DNA of 64,000 nucleotides from CAYVWB01 sp964455395 (GCA_964455395.1 CAYVWB010000018.1:7464-71463), one strand, 5' to 3'. Numbered from the stretch's first letter, positions 18,409-27,668 are shown. Numbers and translations are program-made. The notes: generated by a model not told the origin, from the sequence alone.

Positions 18409-20823
18409 TCACTCCTGCCGACGCATGCCGTCGATGATCTCGTTGAGAGCCGTCGCGAGCCGCGCGAGTTCCTGCACGGCCTGCGCGGCTTCCTCCATGG
18501 CGCGTGAGGTCTCCACGGCGGCGGCGCCGATTTCCTCCGTGGCGCGGGTCACTTGGTCGCTGGCGGCGGACTGCTGTTCGGAAGCGGTGGCGATGCCGCG
18601 CACTTGGTCTGTCATGCCATGGACGAGGCTCACGATCTCCCGCAGTGCGTCGCCGGACTCGGTGGCGAGGTTGGTGGCCATGACCACGGTCTCTGTGGTC
18701 TTGTCCGTGGCGTCGACGTTTCTGTCTGCAGCAGCCTGGATGGCGCGGATGGCTTCGCCCACCTCCTTGGTGGCGCCCATGGTCTTCTCCGCGAGTTTGC
18801 GGACCTCGTCGGCCACCACGGCGAAGCCCCGTCCCGCGTCGCCGGCGCGGGCGGCTTCGATGGCGGCGTTCAGCGCCAGCAGGTTCGTCTGGTCTGCGAT
18901 GTCCTCGATGACATTGACCACGTTGCCGATGCCTGCGGCCTGTTCGCCGAGTTCCCGCATGGACTCCTTCAGGCTGTCGGCATGGCTCTGCACTTCCTTG
19001 GAAGCCGCCACCACTTGCGCCACCACGCTGGAGCCGGACTCCGCGCGTTTGCGGGTCTGCTCCGCGCCTTCGGCGGCGTCGCCGGCGTTGCGCGCCACCT
19101 CCAGCACGGTGGCGTTCATCTGGTTCATGGCGGTGGCGGTTTCCCCGGCGCGGTCTTTTTGCGCGTCAGCATTGCGATAGGCTTCGTCCACCTGAGTGGA
19201 GAGCTCTTCCGCCATGGAGGTGAGGTTGACGGATATTTCCTCGGCTTCGCGGGCGGCGGCTTCGATACGCTCGTTCTGGCGCGCCACCAGCTGCTGTTGC
19301 GCGTGGATATCCGTCAAGTCAATCCACTGGGAGATGGCGCCAAGGGGTTGGCCGTCCATGTCCTCGAAGGGCGTGCTGGTGACGATGACGTGGATGGACT
19401 TGCCGGAAGGCAGCCGCATGTCGCGTTCCGTCTGTTGCGCGCGTCGCTCCTTGATGGCTTTGCTCGAGAGGGTTTCCCGGGAGCGGTCGCCGTGGTAGAA
19501 TTCGCCGCCATCCATGCCCACGTAGTCCTCGGGGAGGCCGGGCTTTTCCAGCAAGGCCAGCATCTGGGGGTTCACCCATTGCACCTTGAACGCGGGATCC
19601 ATGACGCCGCAGGGCACGGTGAGGCCGTTCAGCACGCCTTGCGCAAACCCGAGACGACGCTTGAGTTCCGCCACCATGCGATTCACCGACTGAATGGTGG
19701 CGCCGATGACGTCATCCCCGTCGTAGGAAGCCCGGGCGTTCAGGTCGCCATCTGCGATGCGTTCCGTGACGGCAGCGAGTTCGCGCAGGGGCCGGAGCAG
19801 CCGTCGCAGGCTGAGGAGGACCACCCCCAGCGCCAGGAGGATGGCGCCGCCGCCCACCACGCCGGCGGCGATGAACATTTCACGGTCCGAGCCGAGCAGC
19901 AGTTCCTCCTCCGAAACGGAGAGGCCCACGTACCAGCCCCAGGGCTCGAAATACTGGACGATGGCGTCGCGCATGCCGTTGAAGTCGTACTGCACCACCG
20001 ACCCCGTGTGCTCCACCAGCGAAGCGCCATGCGCGAAGTCCTTCAGCATGTTCTTCGTCAGCATGGCGGGATCGGGGTGGAAAAGGATTTCGCCGGCTTC
20101 GTTGAAGACGTAAGCGTTGCCCTTGCCGGCCACGCGGGTTTCCGCCAAGGCGTCCTGCAGCTGAGGGGAGAGGATCGTGCGGCCCACGTAATACGCGCCC
20201 ACGACCCGGCCTTGCGCGTTGCGGATGGGCGCATACCCCGTGATGTACCACGCATTCACCACGAAGGCCTTGCCCCGGTAGATGTCCCCGCGCATGATCG
20301 TCTGATACACGGCGGAATTTTCTGGGATGTACGTGCCCACGGCGCGATCGCCGTCGAGCTTGAGCACGTTGGTGGAGACGCGCAGCAGCCCGCCTTCGAT
20401 GGCCTGGAAGATGGTGGCCGTGCCGCCGACGACATCCTGGGTTTCGTCCACCAGCGAGAAATCGTTGGTGACGGCGTAGTCGCCCAGTTTCATGGTGGGC
20501 AGGGTGACAGTCTTGGAAGCTTTGGTGTTCTGGTTGACGATGGTGAGTGTGACGGGATCGTCGGCGTCCAGTCGCGCCTCGCCCCGACGCTGGATCTCCA
20601 TGGCCATGAGCTTCAGGTCGGAGTCCACCTTCTCCTGAGTGATCCTGTTCTGCATGCCGATGGTGTTCATCAGCGCGTTGCTGGCGCTCACCAGGTTCGC
20701 CTCGCCGAGGTCGTCCAGATTGTCCTTGGCGGTCAACGACGTGACCACTGATACGCCCACCACCGCGAGAACCACAATGGCCAATACGGCGCCCGTGAGT
20801 TTTGCGTTGAAGTTCATCCGCAT
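18409..20823 (-). CDS. Methyl-accepting chemotaxis protein with Cache and PAS domains
   Basis: 804 residues. Transmembrane helix 1 at about 10-31, a large periplasmic Cache-type sensor (about 35-315, with GYAPIRNAQGRVVGAYYVGR and GNAYVFNEAGEILFHPDP), helix 2 at about 318-342, HAMP (about 343-395), a PAS domain (about 400-515), and the signalling region with the conserved hairpin tip IADQTNLLALNAAIEAARAG and RGFAVVADEVRKLAE. It senses a small periplasmic ligand and controls CheA. ATG at 20823 has GGAG six bases upstream. The region upstream (20900-21000) is AT-rich and probably holds its promoter. A His-rich in-frame sequence follows the stop. Confidence 0.96.
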   Translation of the reverse strand: MRMNFNAKLTGAVLAIVVLAVVGVSVVTSLTAKDNLDDLGEANLVSASNALMNTIGMQNRITQEKVDSDLKLMAMEIQRRGEARLDADDPVTLTIVNQNTKASKTVTLPTMKLGDYAVTNDFSLVDETQDVVGGTATIFQAIEGGLLRVSTNVLKLDGDRAVGTYIPENSAVYQTIMRGDIYRGKAFVVNAWYITGYAPIRNAQGRVVGAYYVGRTILSPQLQDALAETRVAGKGNAYVFNEAGEILFHPDPAMLTKNMLKDFAHGASLVEHTGSVVQYDFNGMRDAIVQYFEPWGWYVGLSVSEEELLLGSDREMFIAAGVVGGGAILLALGVVLLSLRRLLRPLRELAAVTERIADGDLNARASYDGDDVIGATIQSVNRMVAELKRRLGFAQGVLNGLTVPCGVMDPAFKVQWVNPQMLALLEKPGLPEDYVGMDGGEFYHGDRSRETLSSKAIKERRAQQTERDMRLPSGKSIHVIVTSTPFEDMDGQPLGAISQWIDLTDIHAQQQLVARQNERIEAAAREAEEISVNLTSMAEELSTQVDEAYRNADAQKDRAGETATAMNQMNATVLEVARNAGDAAEGAEQTRKRAESGSSVVAQVVAASKEVQSHADSLKESMRELGEQAAGIGNVVNVIEDIADQTNLLALNAAIEAARAGDAGRGFAVVADEVRKLAEKTMGATKEVGEAIRAIQAAADRNVDATDKTTETVVMATNLATESGDALREIVSLVHGMTDQVRGIATASEQQSAASDQVTRATEEIGAAAVETSRAMEEAAQAVQELARLATALNEIIDGMRRQE

Positions 20824-21089
20824 GCGCGTCTCCTCTCTGGTTCTTCGCCCCCCGGCTCGCCTGTGGAGCGCTCCGATCGTGTGACGTTTTCATGACCACA
20901 CGACGGCTCGCTTCGTCACCATTTATATACTTATTCAGTCCTATCAGACAGTAAAGAGCGAGGCCAAGATATTTTCGCGAGATATTTCTTTCACAAAATC
21001 GTCACGAAACTGTGGCCGCTTCACCCGCAACCATGCGCGCCCCTCCCCGGGAACTCCCCAACCGCGTCGATCCGTGCTACATGTATCCC

Positions 21090-21587
21090 ATGCTCCACCA
21101 ACTCACCCGCACCCAGACGTTGCCCCTCTCCATGGAGGAGGCGTGGCCCTTTTTCGCCGATCCCCGGAACCTCTGCCGCATCACCCCGCCAGACCTGGAT
21201 TTTCGCATCACCTGTCCGGACCCCGAACCCATGTACGCCGGCCAGATCCTCACCTACCGCGTCGCGCCCATTCCACGCGCGCCATTCTCCACCCAGTGGG
21301 TCACGGAGATCACCCACATGCGCGCGCCACACTTTTTCGTGGACGAGCAACGGCTCGGGCCGTACCGATTCTGGCGCCATCAGCACCGCTTCACCGAAGT
21401 CGAGGGTGGCGTGGTCATGGAGGACATCGTGCACTACGCGCTGCCCTTGGGCCCCTTGGGGGACCTGGCCAACGCAGTGCTCATCAAACGGCTGCTGGCG
21501 AGAATCTTCGACTACCGCGCGCAGACGCTGGCGGCGATGTTCGGCAAGGCCCCGGATGAGGTGGACGACGTGAGCGAGTGCGGATGA
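21090..21587 (+). CDS. SRPBCC-family ligand-binding protein
   Basis: 165 residues. The pattern is that of the polyketide cyclase/dehydrase (SRPBCC) superfamily: an N-terminal strand with LPLSMEEAWPFFADPRNL, ITPPDLDFRIT, a GPYRFWRHQHRF strand and the C-terminal long helix (KRLLARIFDYRAQTLAAMF). This clade of short cytoplasmic proteins has no assigned function; the fold holds a hydrophobic ligand in a central cavity. Start choice is uncertain: ATG 21081 would add three residues, and neither has a clear ribosome site. A G-rich repeat follows the gene. Confidence 0.82.
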   Translation: MLHQLTRTQTLPLSMEEAWPFFADPRNLCRITPPDLDFRITCPDPEPMYAGQILTYRVAPIPRAPFSTQWVTEITHMRAPHFFVDEQRLGPYRFWRHQHRFTEVEGGVVMEDIVHYALPLGPLGDLANAVLIKRLLARIFDYRAQTLAAMFGKAPDEVDDVSECG

Positions 21588-21671
21588 AGTGGACGAGTGC
21601 GGATGAGAACCGGACGCGAAAATGGCGCATCCTCCCACCGTGTCCCTCGAGCATCCCTTTGCCACGCGATC

Positions 21672-21753
21672 GGGGAGCCGGGGGAACCGGGGGAACCGGG
21701 GGAATTTTGGGAGTCTGGGGAGCCTGAGGAGCCTGGGGAATTTGGGGAGCCGG
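21672..21753. repeat. G-rich short repeats, potential G-quadruplex
   Basis: On the plus strand four runs of four or five G are separated by four-base spacers (AGCC, AACC, AACC) from 21672, and further G runs continue to about 21750. It lies between the 3' ends of two convergent genes. The repeats fit the canonical quadruplex pattern on the plus strand; whether this structure acts on transcription is inference. Confidence 0.7.
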
Positions 21754-21812
21754 GCGCGCGCAGAGACGCATGAGGACGCGTAGCCACGAGACGCGAGGCG
21801 CAAGCTGGGCGT

Positions 21813-22028
21813 CTAGACCGTACAGTCCCCGGCGGCGCGGCGTTTGCCACGGGTCCATTCGTCAGCCGGCACGGCTTCCTCCACGAGCATGACAGGGATG
21901 CCGTCGCGGATGGGATAGACGACGTTTTCTTGCTCGCAGAAAAGGCCCTCGCCGTCTTCGGTGAGAACGACAGGCGCCTTGGACTTCGGGGACACGAGGA
22001 TGGCCAGCAGGTCTTTGTCGATGCTCAT
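21813..22028 (-). CDS. UPF0434/Trm112-like protein without zinc cysteines
   Basis: 71 residues. Family blocks: LLAILVSPKSKAPVVLTEDG and VVYPIRDGIPVMLVEEA. Related small proteins (YcaR, Trm112) carry CPxC zinc knuckles; here the first pair is SPKS and only one later cysteine remains (FCEQE), so zinc binding is probably lost. Trm112 proteins act as partners of methyltransferases; bacterial members are less clear. ATG at 22028 is chosen because it gives the typical N-terminus (MSIDKDLL); the frame is open upstream. The gene is divergent from the PHP gene. Confidence 0.85.
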   Translation of the reverse strand: MSIDKDLLAILVSPKSKAPVVLTEDGEGLFCEQENVVYPIRDGIPVMLVEEAVPADEWTRGKRRAAGDCTV

Positions 22029-22099
22029 GAGCCTTGCGTACAACCAAGCTTCCGCAAAGGCAAGTGGGAAGGAGGCGGTAGCGCGCCCCCATCGCCACA

Positions 22100-22128
22100 T
22101 TGACAGACGCCTGCGCCTTCACTAGCTT
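22100..22128 (+). promoter_or_regulatory. Possible promoter for the PHP-domain gene
   Basis: TTGACA at 22100-22105 and TAGCTT at 22123-22128 with a 17-base spacer, 40 bases before the start codon at 22168. The -35 box is a perfect match and the -10 box is weak. Confidence 0.42.
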
Positions 22129-22167
22129 TGGCGGTCTTCCTGCACCTCTGTCCCAAGCGAGCCTGCC

Positions 22168-23028
22168 ATGCCCGGCGTCGATCTGCACACCCACTCCACC
22201 GCTTCAGACGGCGGCCTCACGCCCACGGCCCTCGTCCAGGCAGCCAAAGCCGCCGATCTCCAAGCCCTCGCCTTGACGGACCACGACACCCTCTCCGGCC
22301 TCGCCGAGGCCGCCGCGGCGGCGCAGGAGGTCGGCCTGGAGTTCATCCCCGGCTGCGAACTCTCCGTCACCCACGGCGCCACACGCTTCCACCTGCTCGG
22401 ACTCTGGACGCCCACGGACGCCGACGCCATCCAGACGCAGCTGGACGAGCTCATCGCGCACCGCCACAACCGCAACCGCATCATCGTGGAGAAGCTGCAG
22501 GCCCTCGGCATGGACATCACCTACGAGGAGATCCTCGCTGAAGCGGGTGAAGGCGCGGTGGGACGGCCCCACTTCGCCGCCGTCATGCACCGCAAAGGCT
22601 GCGTCAACTCCCTCCAGCAAGCCTTCGACGTCTACCTGGGCGACGGCGGCAAAGCCTACGAACCCAAGAAAGTGCTCACGGCGGAGGCTGCGCTTGCGCT
22701 ACTCGGCAACCACGGCGCCACCACCATCCTCGCACATCCCTACCAGCTGGGTCTTGGCAAGGACGAACTCGCGGGCCTCGTCGTCGGCCTCAAGGACTTG
22801 GGCCTCCACGGCTTGGAGGCCTACTACAGCGAGCACTCCCCCTCCCAGACCCGTGCGTACCTGGAGCTGGCCAAGCGGCTGGATCTCGTCGTTTCGGGCG
22901 GCTCGGATTTCCACGGTCCCATCAAACCGAAGCTCAGCCTGGGCAAGGGCAAAGGCGATCTGCGCGTGCCGTACGAGGTGGTGGAGACCATGAAAATCCG
23001 CCGTCTCGCCCAGGGCTTGCCCGTCTGA
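22168..23028 (+). CDS. PHP-domain metal-dependent phosphoesterase
   Basis: 286 residues, the length of the YciV/RNase AM (3',5'-nucleoside bisphosphate phosphatase) family. Metal ligands of the PHP fold are present: DLHTHSTASDG near the start, LTDHDTLSG, PGCELSV, a central RPHFA and ILAHPYQ, and the C-terminal SGGSDFHG. Expected activity is hydrolysis of pAp-type nucleotides or trimming of short RNA 5' ends. ATG at 22168 follows a weak ribosome site (GCGAG). The U32 peptidase gene starts eight bases after its stop, so the two are probably cotranscribed. Confidence 0.92.
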   Translation: MPGVDLHTHSTASDGGLTPTALVQAAKAADLQALALTDHDTLSGLAEAAAAAQEVGLEFIPGCELSVTHGATRFHLLGLWTPTDADAIQTQLDELIAHRHNRNRIIVEKLQALGMDITYEEILAEAGEGAVGRPHFAAVMHRKGCVNSLQQAFDVYLGDGGKAYEPKKVLTAEAALALLGNHGATTILAHPYQLGLGKDELAGLVVGLKDLGLHGLEAYYSEHSPSQTRAYLELAKRLDLVVSGGSDFHGPIKPKLSLGKGKGDLRVPYEVVETMKIRRLAQGLPV

Positions 23029-23036
23029 CCGCCGCC

Positions 23037-24362
23037 GTGGCGTCGCTCCCCGAACTCCTGGCGCCGGCCGGCGACTTTCCCCGTCTGGAGACCGTGCTGC
23101 GGTACGGCGCGGACGCCGTCTATCTGGGCGGACCGGATCTCTCCCTGCGCGCTCAGGCCGCCGGCTTCGACGAGGCGACCCTGCCCGAGGCCTGCCGGCT
23201 GGCCCGTCGCTGGCCCCGGGGGGCGCACGGCGTACGTGTCTATTACACCTTGAACCTGCTGCCCCAGCCCCGCCACATGGAGGCCGTGGCGGCGCGGCTC
23301 CGATTTCTCGACGCGCTGCCGGAAGACGCCTCCCCGCATGCGCTCATCATCGCGGACCCGGGCGTGCTCCGGCTGGCGCGCCAGCTGGCGCCGCGCTATC
23401 CCATCCACCTCTCCACCCAGGCGAACACCACCAACCCGGAAGCCATCGCCTTCTGGAAGGAGGCCGCCCACGGCGCCGTGACGCGCGTGAATCTCGCCCG
23501 GGAACTGGACGGCCGCGCCGTGGTCGCCATGACGCATCAAGCCCGCGCCCTGAATATGGAGACGGAATGTTTCGTCCACGGCGCGCAGTGCATGGCCGTC
23601 TCCGGGCGGTGTCTGCTGGGCGCAGCGCTGGACCACGCCGCGCCCCTTGGCGGCGCACGGGCTAGGCGGCCCGGCCGGCGGTCCCGGTCCGCCAACCTGG
23701 GCGAATGCGCGCAGCCATGTCGTTACGAGTACCGAGTTCATCTGGAGGAGCGACTCCGTCCCGGCCATCCCACGTGGGAACTGCCTGTCGAACCTTGCGG
23801 GGAAGGCGCCCACGCCGCCGTGCTCGCGGCCGAGGACCTCTGCCTGATCCATTTCGTCTGGTGGTTCGCGGCGGCAGGCGTCGCGTCCCTCAAGATCGAA
23901 GGCCGCATGCGCACCGAACAGGCGCTGGCCCAGGTGGTGGACGCCTACCGCGCCGCGCTGGACGGCCTGTGCGAGGGCCGTATGCCCGGCCGCGCCATCT
24001 TCGACGAGTTGCGCGCCGCCACGACGCGGCCCCTGACCACAGGGTTCCTCACCCCCACGCCGCGACGGCTGCACGACCCCACCACGATGGCTGCCGACAG
24101 ACCGGCGCTCCCCGGCGCGGTGGTCGCCAAGGTGCTTGCGGAAGAGACGCCCGGCCGATGGCGCCTCGCCGTCAAAGGCCGCTTCTCGGCCGGAGACGAG
24201 CTGCGCGTCCTCGTCCCGGGGCTGCGTCGCCCGTTTCTCGGCCCCTTCCATCTGGAGTCGGAAGACGGCGCGCCACGGGTCGTGGCGCACTCCGGGACGA
24301 CGGTGCGTCTCCACAGCGACAACGCGGCGCTACAGTCGGGGTTGTTCCTGCGGCTCGTGTGA
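23037..24362 (+). CDS. Peptidase U32 family protein
   Basis: 441 residues. U32 motifs: PELLAPAGDFPRLETVLRYG with YLGG at the N-terminus, LSTQANTTNPEAIAFW, and the family signature ECFVHGAQCMAVSGRCLL, followed by NLGECAQPCRYEY and KIEGRMRT. Members include TrhP and RlhA (tRNA and rRNA hydroxylation) and collagenase-like proteins; the signature cysteines probably bind an iron-sulfur cluster. It is close in length to the TrhP type, so tRNA uridine hydroxylation is a reasonable guess but not shown. The start is GTG at 23037, eight bases from the PHP gene. Confidence 0.9.
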   Translation: MASLPELLAPAGDFPRLETVLRYGADAVYLGGPDLSLRAQAAGFDEATLPEACRLARRWPRGAHGVRVYYTLNLLPQPRHMEAVAARLRFLDALPEDASPHALIIADPGVLRLARQLAPRYPIHLSTQANTTNPEAIAFWKEAAHGAVTRVNLARELDGRAVVAMTHQARALNMETECFVHGAQCMAVSGRCLLGAALDHAAPLGGARARRPGRRSRSANLGECAQPCRYEYRVHLEERLRPGHPTWELPVEPCGEGAHAAVLAAEDLCLIHFVWWFAAAGVASLKIEGRMRTEQALAQVVDAYRAALDGLCEGRMPGRAIFDELRAATTRPLTTGFLTPTPRRLHDPTTMAADRPALPGAVVAKVLAEETPGRWRLAVKGRFSAGDELRVLVPGLRRPFLGPFHLESEDGAPRVVAHSGTTVRLHSDNAALQSGLFLRLV

Positions 24363-24541
24363 GGAGAGGTTGACGACCGCCCCCGACACATCGATACACC
24401 ATCGATCATCCCGCCCCTTCGGCTGGCGACTCGTCAGCGCCGCACCGCCGAGGCTGATTCGCCGGTCCTGTGCGCGCGTCGTGTGGAGGAAACCCCGCCG
24501 CGCGGCTTTCCCTTCCTTGCGCGAGGGCGTATGCTGACGGG

Positions 24542-26374
24542 ATGCGACCCATCCCCATCCTCCGTACGCTGCAGCCCGAGGCCCTCTTCGGCCGCCATCT
24601 GTGGCGGCTCTTCGCTTTCGCCACACCGTACAAACGTCGGATCGGCGCGGGCTTGGCGCTCAACGCCTGCGCGCGGTTCTTCGACCTGCTCCCTCTACTG
24701 CTGGTGGGGCGGGTGGTGGACGCCATCACGGCGGCCATGAACGGCGGCTCCATGAGCGGCGATCGCTTCCTCGGCTACGGTCTGCTGGTGCTGACGACGT
24801 TCCTTCTCTTGGCGTTGTTTCAGTCCAGTTCGGACTACCTGCTCGACTCCATGGCGCAGAAGGTGCGCCATGACATGCGCACACGTCTTTACGAGCACTT
24901 GCAGACGCTGGACATCGCCTATTTCGAGGAGCGTCAGACAGGCGACATTCTCTCGGTCGCTTCCAATGACGTGGACAATCTGGAGCATTTCTTTTCCGAC
25001 GTGACCACGTCCATGGTGCGGCTCGTGATCACCTTCGTGGGGACCTTCGGCTTCCTCTTCTATCTGGAGTGGCGTCTGGCGTTGCTGCTGCTCGCGCCGT
25101 TGCCGTTCGCGTTCCTGGCGGTGCGTTTCTTCGCCACGCGGGTGGCGCCGCAGTACCGGGCGGCGCGGCAGGCCGTGGGCTCCATCAACTCCATGCTGCA
25201 AAACAACATCCAGGGCATGGGCGTCATCCAGGCCTACACGGCCGAGGCGTTCCAGGCCGAGCAGGTCCGCAAGGAATCCGCCACGTACCGGGACGCCACC
25301 ACCCGCGCCGCGTTCGAGCGCGCACGGTTCGTGCCTCTGCTCTACGGGGTGGCCGGCGTGGCGTTCGCCGTGCTCATCGGCGGGGGCGGCTACATGACCT
25401 TCACGGGGACAGGCCCTACCCTTGGCGACTACACGGCCTTCATCCTCATGGCCATGCGTCTGGTGCTGCCGCTCTTCGTTTTCGGGATGTTGATCAACCA
25501 GATCCAGCGCGCCGAGGCGTCTGCGCGGCGCATCACCGAGCTTCTGGACACCACGCCGCAAGCCGCCGCCGTGAACCGCGGCGCGCTCCTGGAGACGCCG
25601 CCTGCGCGCATCGTCTTCGAGGACGTCTGTTTCGCCTACCCGGGTCGGGAGCGCACGCTCACCGGGGTCGCCTTCGCCATGAAGCCCGGGGAGATGATCG
25701 GCGTGGTGGGCCCCACCGGCGCTGGCAAATCCACCTTGGTGAAGCTGCTTCTGCGTTACTACGACCCCGCCTGCGGCCGCATCCTGGTAGACGGCGAGCC
25801 CCTTCCCCACTGGGACTTGGAAAGCTTCCGTCATCACGTGGCGTATGTCTCGCAAGAGGCGTTTCTTTTCTTCGGGACGGTGGCGCAGAACATCGCCTTG
25901 GGCGCGCCCGAAGCCGAGCGTCGCCGCATCGAGGAGGCTGCGGCCATCGCCGGGGCCCACGAGTTCATCGCCAAGCTGCCCCAGGGCTACGACACCTTGG
26001 TGGGCGAACGCGGCCTGAAGCTTTCCGGCGGACAACGCCAGCGCATCTCCCTGGCGCGCGCCGTCCTGCGTGACTCCCCCGTGCTCGTGCTGGACGAAGC
26101 CACCTCCGCCGTGGACACCCGCACGGAAGCGCTCATCCAGGAAAACCTGCGGGCGTTCCGGGACAAACGCATGACCTTGGCCGTGGCCCACAGACTCTCC
26201 ACTGTGCGGGCCGCCACCCGCATCCTCGTCCTGGTGGATGGCGTTGTGGTGGAGCAAGGCGACCATGCGACGCTCCTCGCCCAGGATGGCGCGTACGCCA
26301 ACCTCTGGGCCGTGCAGAGCGGCGAGGTCGTCTCACACGGTCCTCATGGCGCGGAGGGAGCGGCGACGTCTTGA
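24542..26374 (+). CDS. ABC exporter, MsbA/MdlB type (fused membrane and ATPase domains)
   Basis: 610 residues. Six-helix membrane domain (about 20-330), then an ATP-binding domain (about 360-595) with Walker A GPTGAGKSTLVK, Q-loop YVSQEAFLF, signature LSGGQRQRISLARAVL, Walker B VLVLDEATSAVD and H-loop AHRLSTV. Homodimeric exporters of this type move lipids, lipid A precursors, peptides or drugs. Intracellular loop YEHLQTLDIAYFEERQTGDI is typical. The ATG at 24542 is chosen from homology (MRPIPILRTL); no good ribosome site is seen, and the frame continues upstream to 24470. It stands alone, so the substrate is not indicated by neighbours. Confidence 0.92.
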   Translation: MRPIPILRTLQPEALFGRHLWRLFAFATPYKRRIGAGLALNACARFFDLLPLLLVGRVVDAITAAMNGGSMSGDRFLGYGLLVLTTFLLLALFQSSSDYLLDSMAQKVRHDMRTRLYEHLQTLDIAYFEERQTGDILSVASNDVDNLEHFFSDVTTSMVRLVITFVGTFGFLFYLEWRLALLLLAPLPFAFLAVRFFATRVAPQYRAARQAVGSINSMLQNNIQGMGVIQAYTAEAFQAEQVRKESATYRDATTRAAFERARFVPLLYGVAGVAFAVLIGGGGYMTFTGTGPTLGDYTAFILMAMRLVLPLFVFGMLINQIQRAEASARRITELLDTTPQAAAVNRGALLETPPARIVFEDVCFAYPGRERTLTGVAFAMKPGEMIGVVGPTGAGKSTLVKLLLRYYDPACGRILVDGEPLPHWDLESFRHHVAYVSQEAFLFFGTVAQNIALGAPEAERRRIEEAAAIAGAHEFIAKLPQGYDTLVGERGLKLSGGQRQRISLARAVLRDSPVLVLDEATSAVDTRTEALIQENLRAFRDKRMTLAVAHRLSTVRAATRILVLVDGVVVEQGDHATLLAQDGAYANLWAVQSGEVVSHGPHGAEGAATS

Positions 26375-26737
26375 CCCCAGGCCTGCACACGATTTCCGAG
26401 GAAGCGCATCCCGGTCGATACAGGACCGCCACCGTGGTGCGATTCGGCTGCGACTCGGCCATTACTCGGCTGGGACTCGGTCGATATTGGGGACACTCAA
26501 CAGGGTCGTTCATGCCGTGTCGCTTCGGGGAAGGCCCTGCGTGAGGCCGGGCGCGTGCATCCCGCATGAGGTCGGGCGTGAGGCGATTCTTCCTCGCCTC
26601 TCTACGAAGTGCTTGGCGAAGGCTCGGGCCAAGAGGGCGGCGCAGGATCTGGCGATTCGTGGAGAAACGCCACGGCGCTCCCCTTGCAGTCGGCGTTGTC
26701 CCTTGCCGGGACGCGCCAGCCCCCGCAGGACTCCGGT
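26375..26737. other. Intergenic region, no gene seen
   Basis: 363 bases between the ABC exporter and the minus-strand hypothetical gene. No credible coding frame, terminator or repeat was found. Confidence 0.6.
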
Positions 26738-27094
26738 TCAGCGCAAGTCGCGGACCAGGACTTCCAGTTCGGTGGGGTCGCCGTCCTTGTGGTCGTCAGC
26801 ATAAAGCAGATTCGTCATGTAGAAGGAGCTTTCGAGCTCCAGGGCCTGGGCGGCGCGGCGGGCCATGCTCGCCGTGGCTTGGCGGGCGCGGCGGGCCTTG
26901 TCGGGGAAGTCTGGCTCCAGGGCCGCGGCGGCTGGCTCCACGCGTTCGGGCAGGTCTTCCAGCAGCAGACATTTTTCGCGCATGCGCGCCACGTAGCCCG
27001 CGGAATCGCCGCCATCCAGCGCCATGCGGGCGTCGGCTTCAAGCGCGCGGATCTCGGCGGCGGCGGCGTCCAGGACGGCGGCGAGTGCGTTCAT
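26738..27094 (-). CDS. Hypothetical all-helical protein
   Basis: 118 residues, no signal peptide or membrane segment. Alanine-rich and probably helical throughout (LAAVLDAAAAEIRALEADAR, RRARQATASMARRAAQALEL). A C-terminal patch YMTNLLYADDHKDGDP breaks the helical pattern and may be the functional site. I do not recognise the family. CGGAG stands six bases before ATG 27094. It is downstream of the HU gene on the same strand (185 bases apart). Confidence 0.7.
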   Translation of the reverse strand: MNALAAVLDAAAAEIRALEADARMALDGGDSAGYVARMREKCLLLEDLPERVEPAAAALEPDFPDKARRARQATASMARRAAQALELESSFYMTNLLYADDHKDGDPTELEVLVRDLR

Positions 27095-27279
27095 GGAAAC
27101 TCCGTGGCGACAGGGCGTGGCCCCGACGCAGGGACAAAGTGGCGGACACGGTGACGGTTACGGGCGCGCTCCTTCCGGTCTCCCCCGGCGAGACGACCGT
27201 GAAGCCACGGTGAAACGACGGAGAGACGAAACGGCGAGCGAAGCCCCTGTCGCATCCAGCAGGGCCGCTGCCGGCAGAG

Positions 27280-27570
27280 TTACTGCTGGTTGACGGCTTC
27301 CTTGAGATTCTTGGCGGGAGCGAACTTGATGACCTTGCGCGCCGGAATGCGGATTTCCTCGCCGGTCTTGGGGTTGCGTCCCGTGCGCGCCGCGCGCTTG
27401 CCCAGGGAGAAGGCGCCCACGTTGGGCAGCCGGACGCCTTCGTCGGCCACGATGCCGTCGGCCAAGAGCTTGCAAAAGACGTCGAACGCCTTGTCCGCGC
27501 TCGCTTTGGTGGTGAACACCTCGGGCAGAGATTCGCGCAATGCCTCCACAAATTGCGTTTTCGTCATCAT
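27280..27570 (-). CDS. HU-family DNA-binding protein
   Basis: 96 residues, the normal length of an HU/IHF subunit. Nucleoid protein that bends DNA. Motifs: MTKTQFVEAL, the DNA-binding arm RTGRNPKTGEEIRIPARK with the proline that intercalates, then VIKFAPAKNLKEAVN. AAGGAG stands eight bases before the first of two adjacent ATG codons; ATG 27570 is used. A TTGACA promoter lies upstream, and the gene diverges from a MerR-type regulator. Confidence 0.96.
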   Translation of the reverse strand: MMTKTQFVEALRESLPEVFTTKASADKAFDVFCKLLADGIVADEGVRLPNVGAFSLGKRAARTGRNPKTGEEIRIPARKVIKFAPAKNLKEAVNQQ

Positions 27571-27638
27571 GAAGCAGTCTCCTTCTGGATTGATACGACA
27601 TGGTGGTTGGACGCAGCCCCCCAAGGCGGCGCAGCAAT

Positions 27639-27668
27639 GCTATCGCAATGAATCACGGCGGTTGTCAA
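27639..27668 (-). promoter_or_regulatory. Promoter for the HU gene
   Basis: On the minus strand TTGACA (complement of 27663-27668) and GATAGC (complement of 27639-27644), spaced 18 bases, about 70 bases before the HU start codon. The -35 box is a perfect match and the -10 box matches three of six. Confidence 0.5.

Noticed and set aside
18409..18411. TGA read as selenocysteine to join the His-rich tail to the chemoreceptor
   Set aside because: No selenocysteine element was identifiable near the codon and the receptor ends normally at this point.
18553..20751. 732-codon frame antisense to the Cache chemoreceptor
   Set aside because: A shadow of a well-supported gene; the sense strand has clear domains and start signals.
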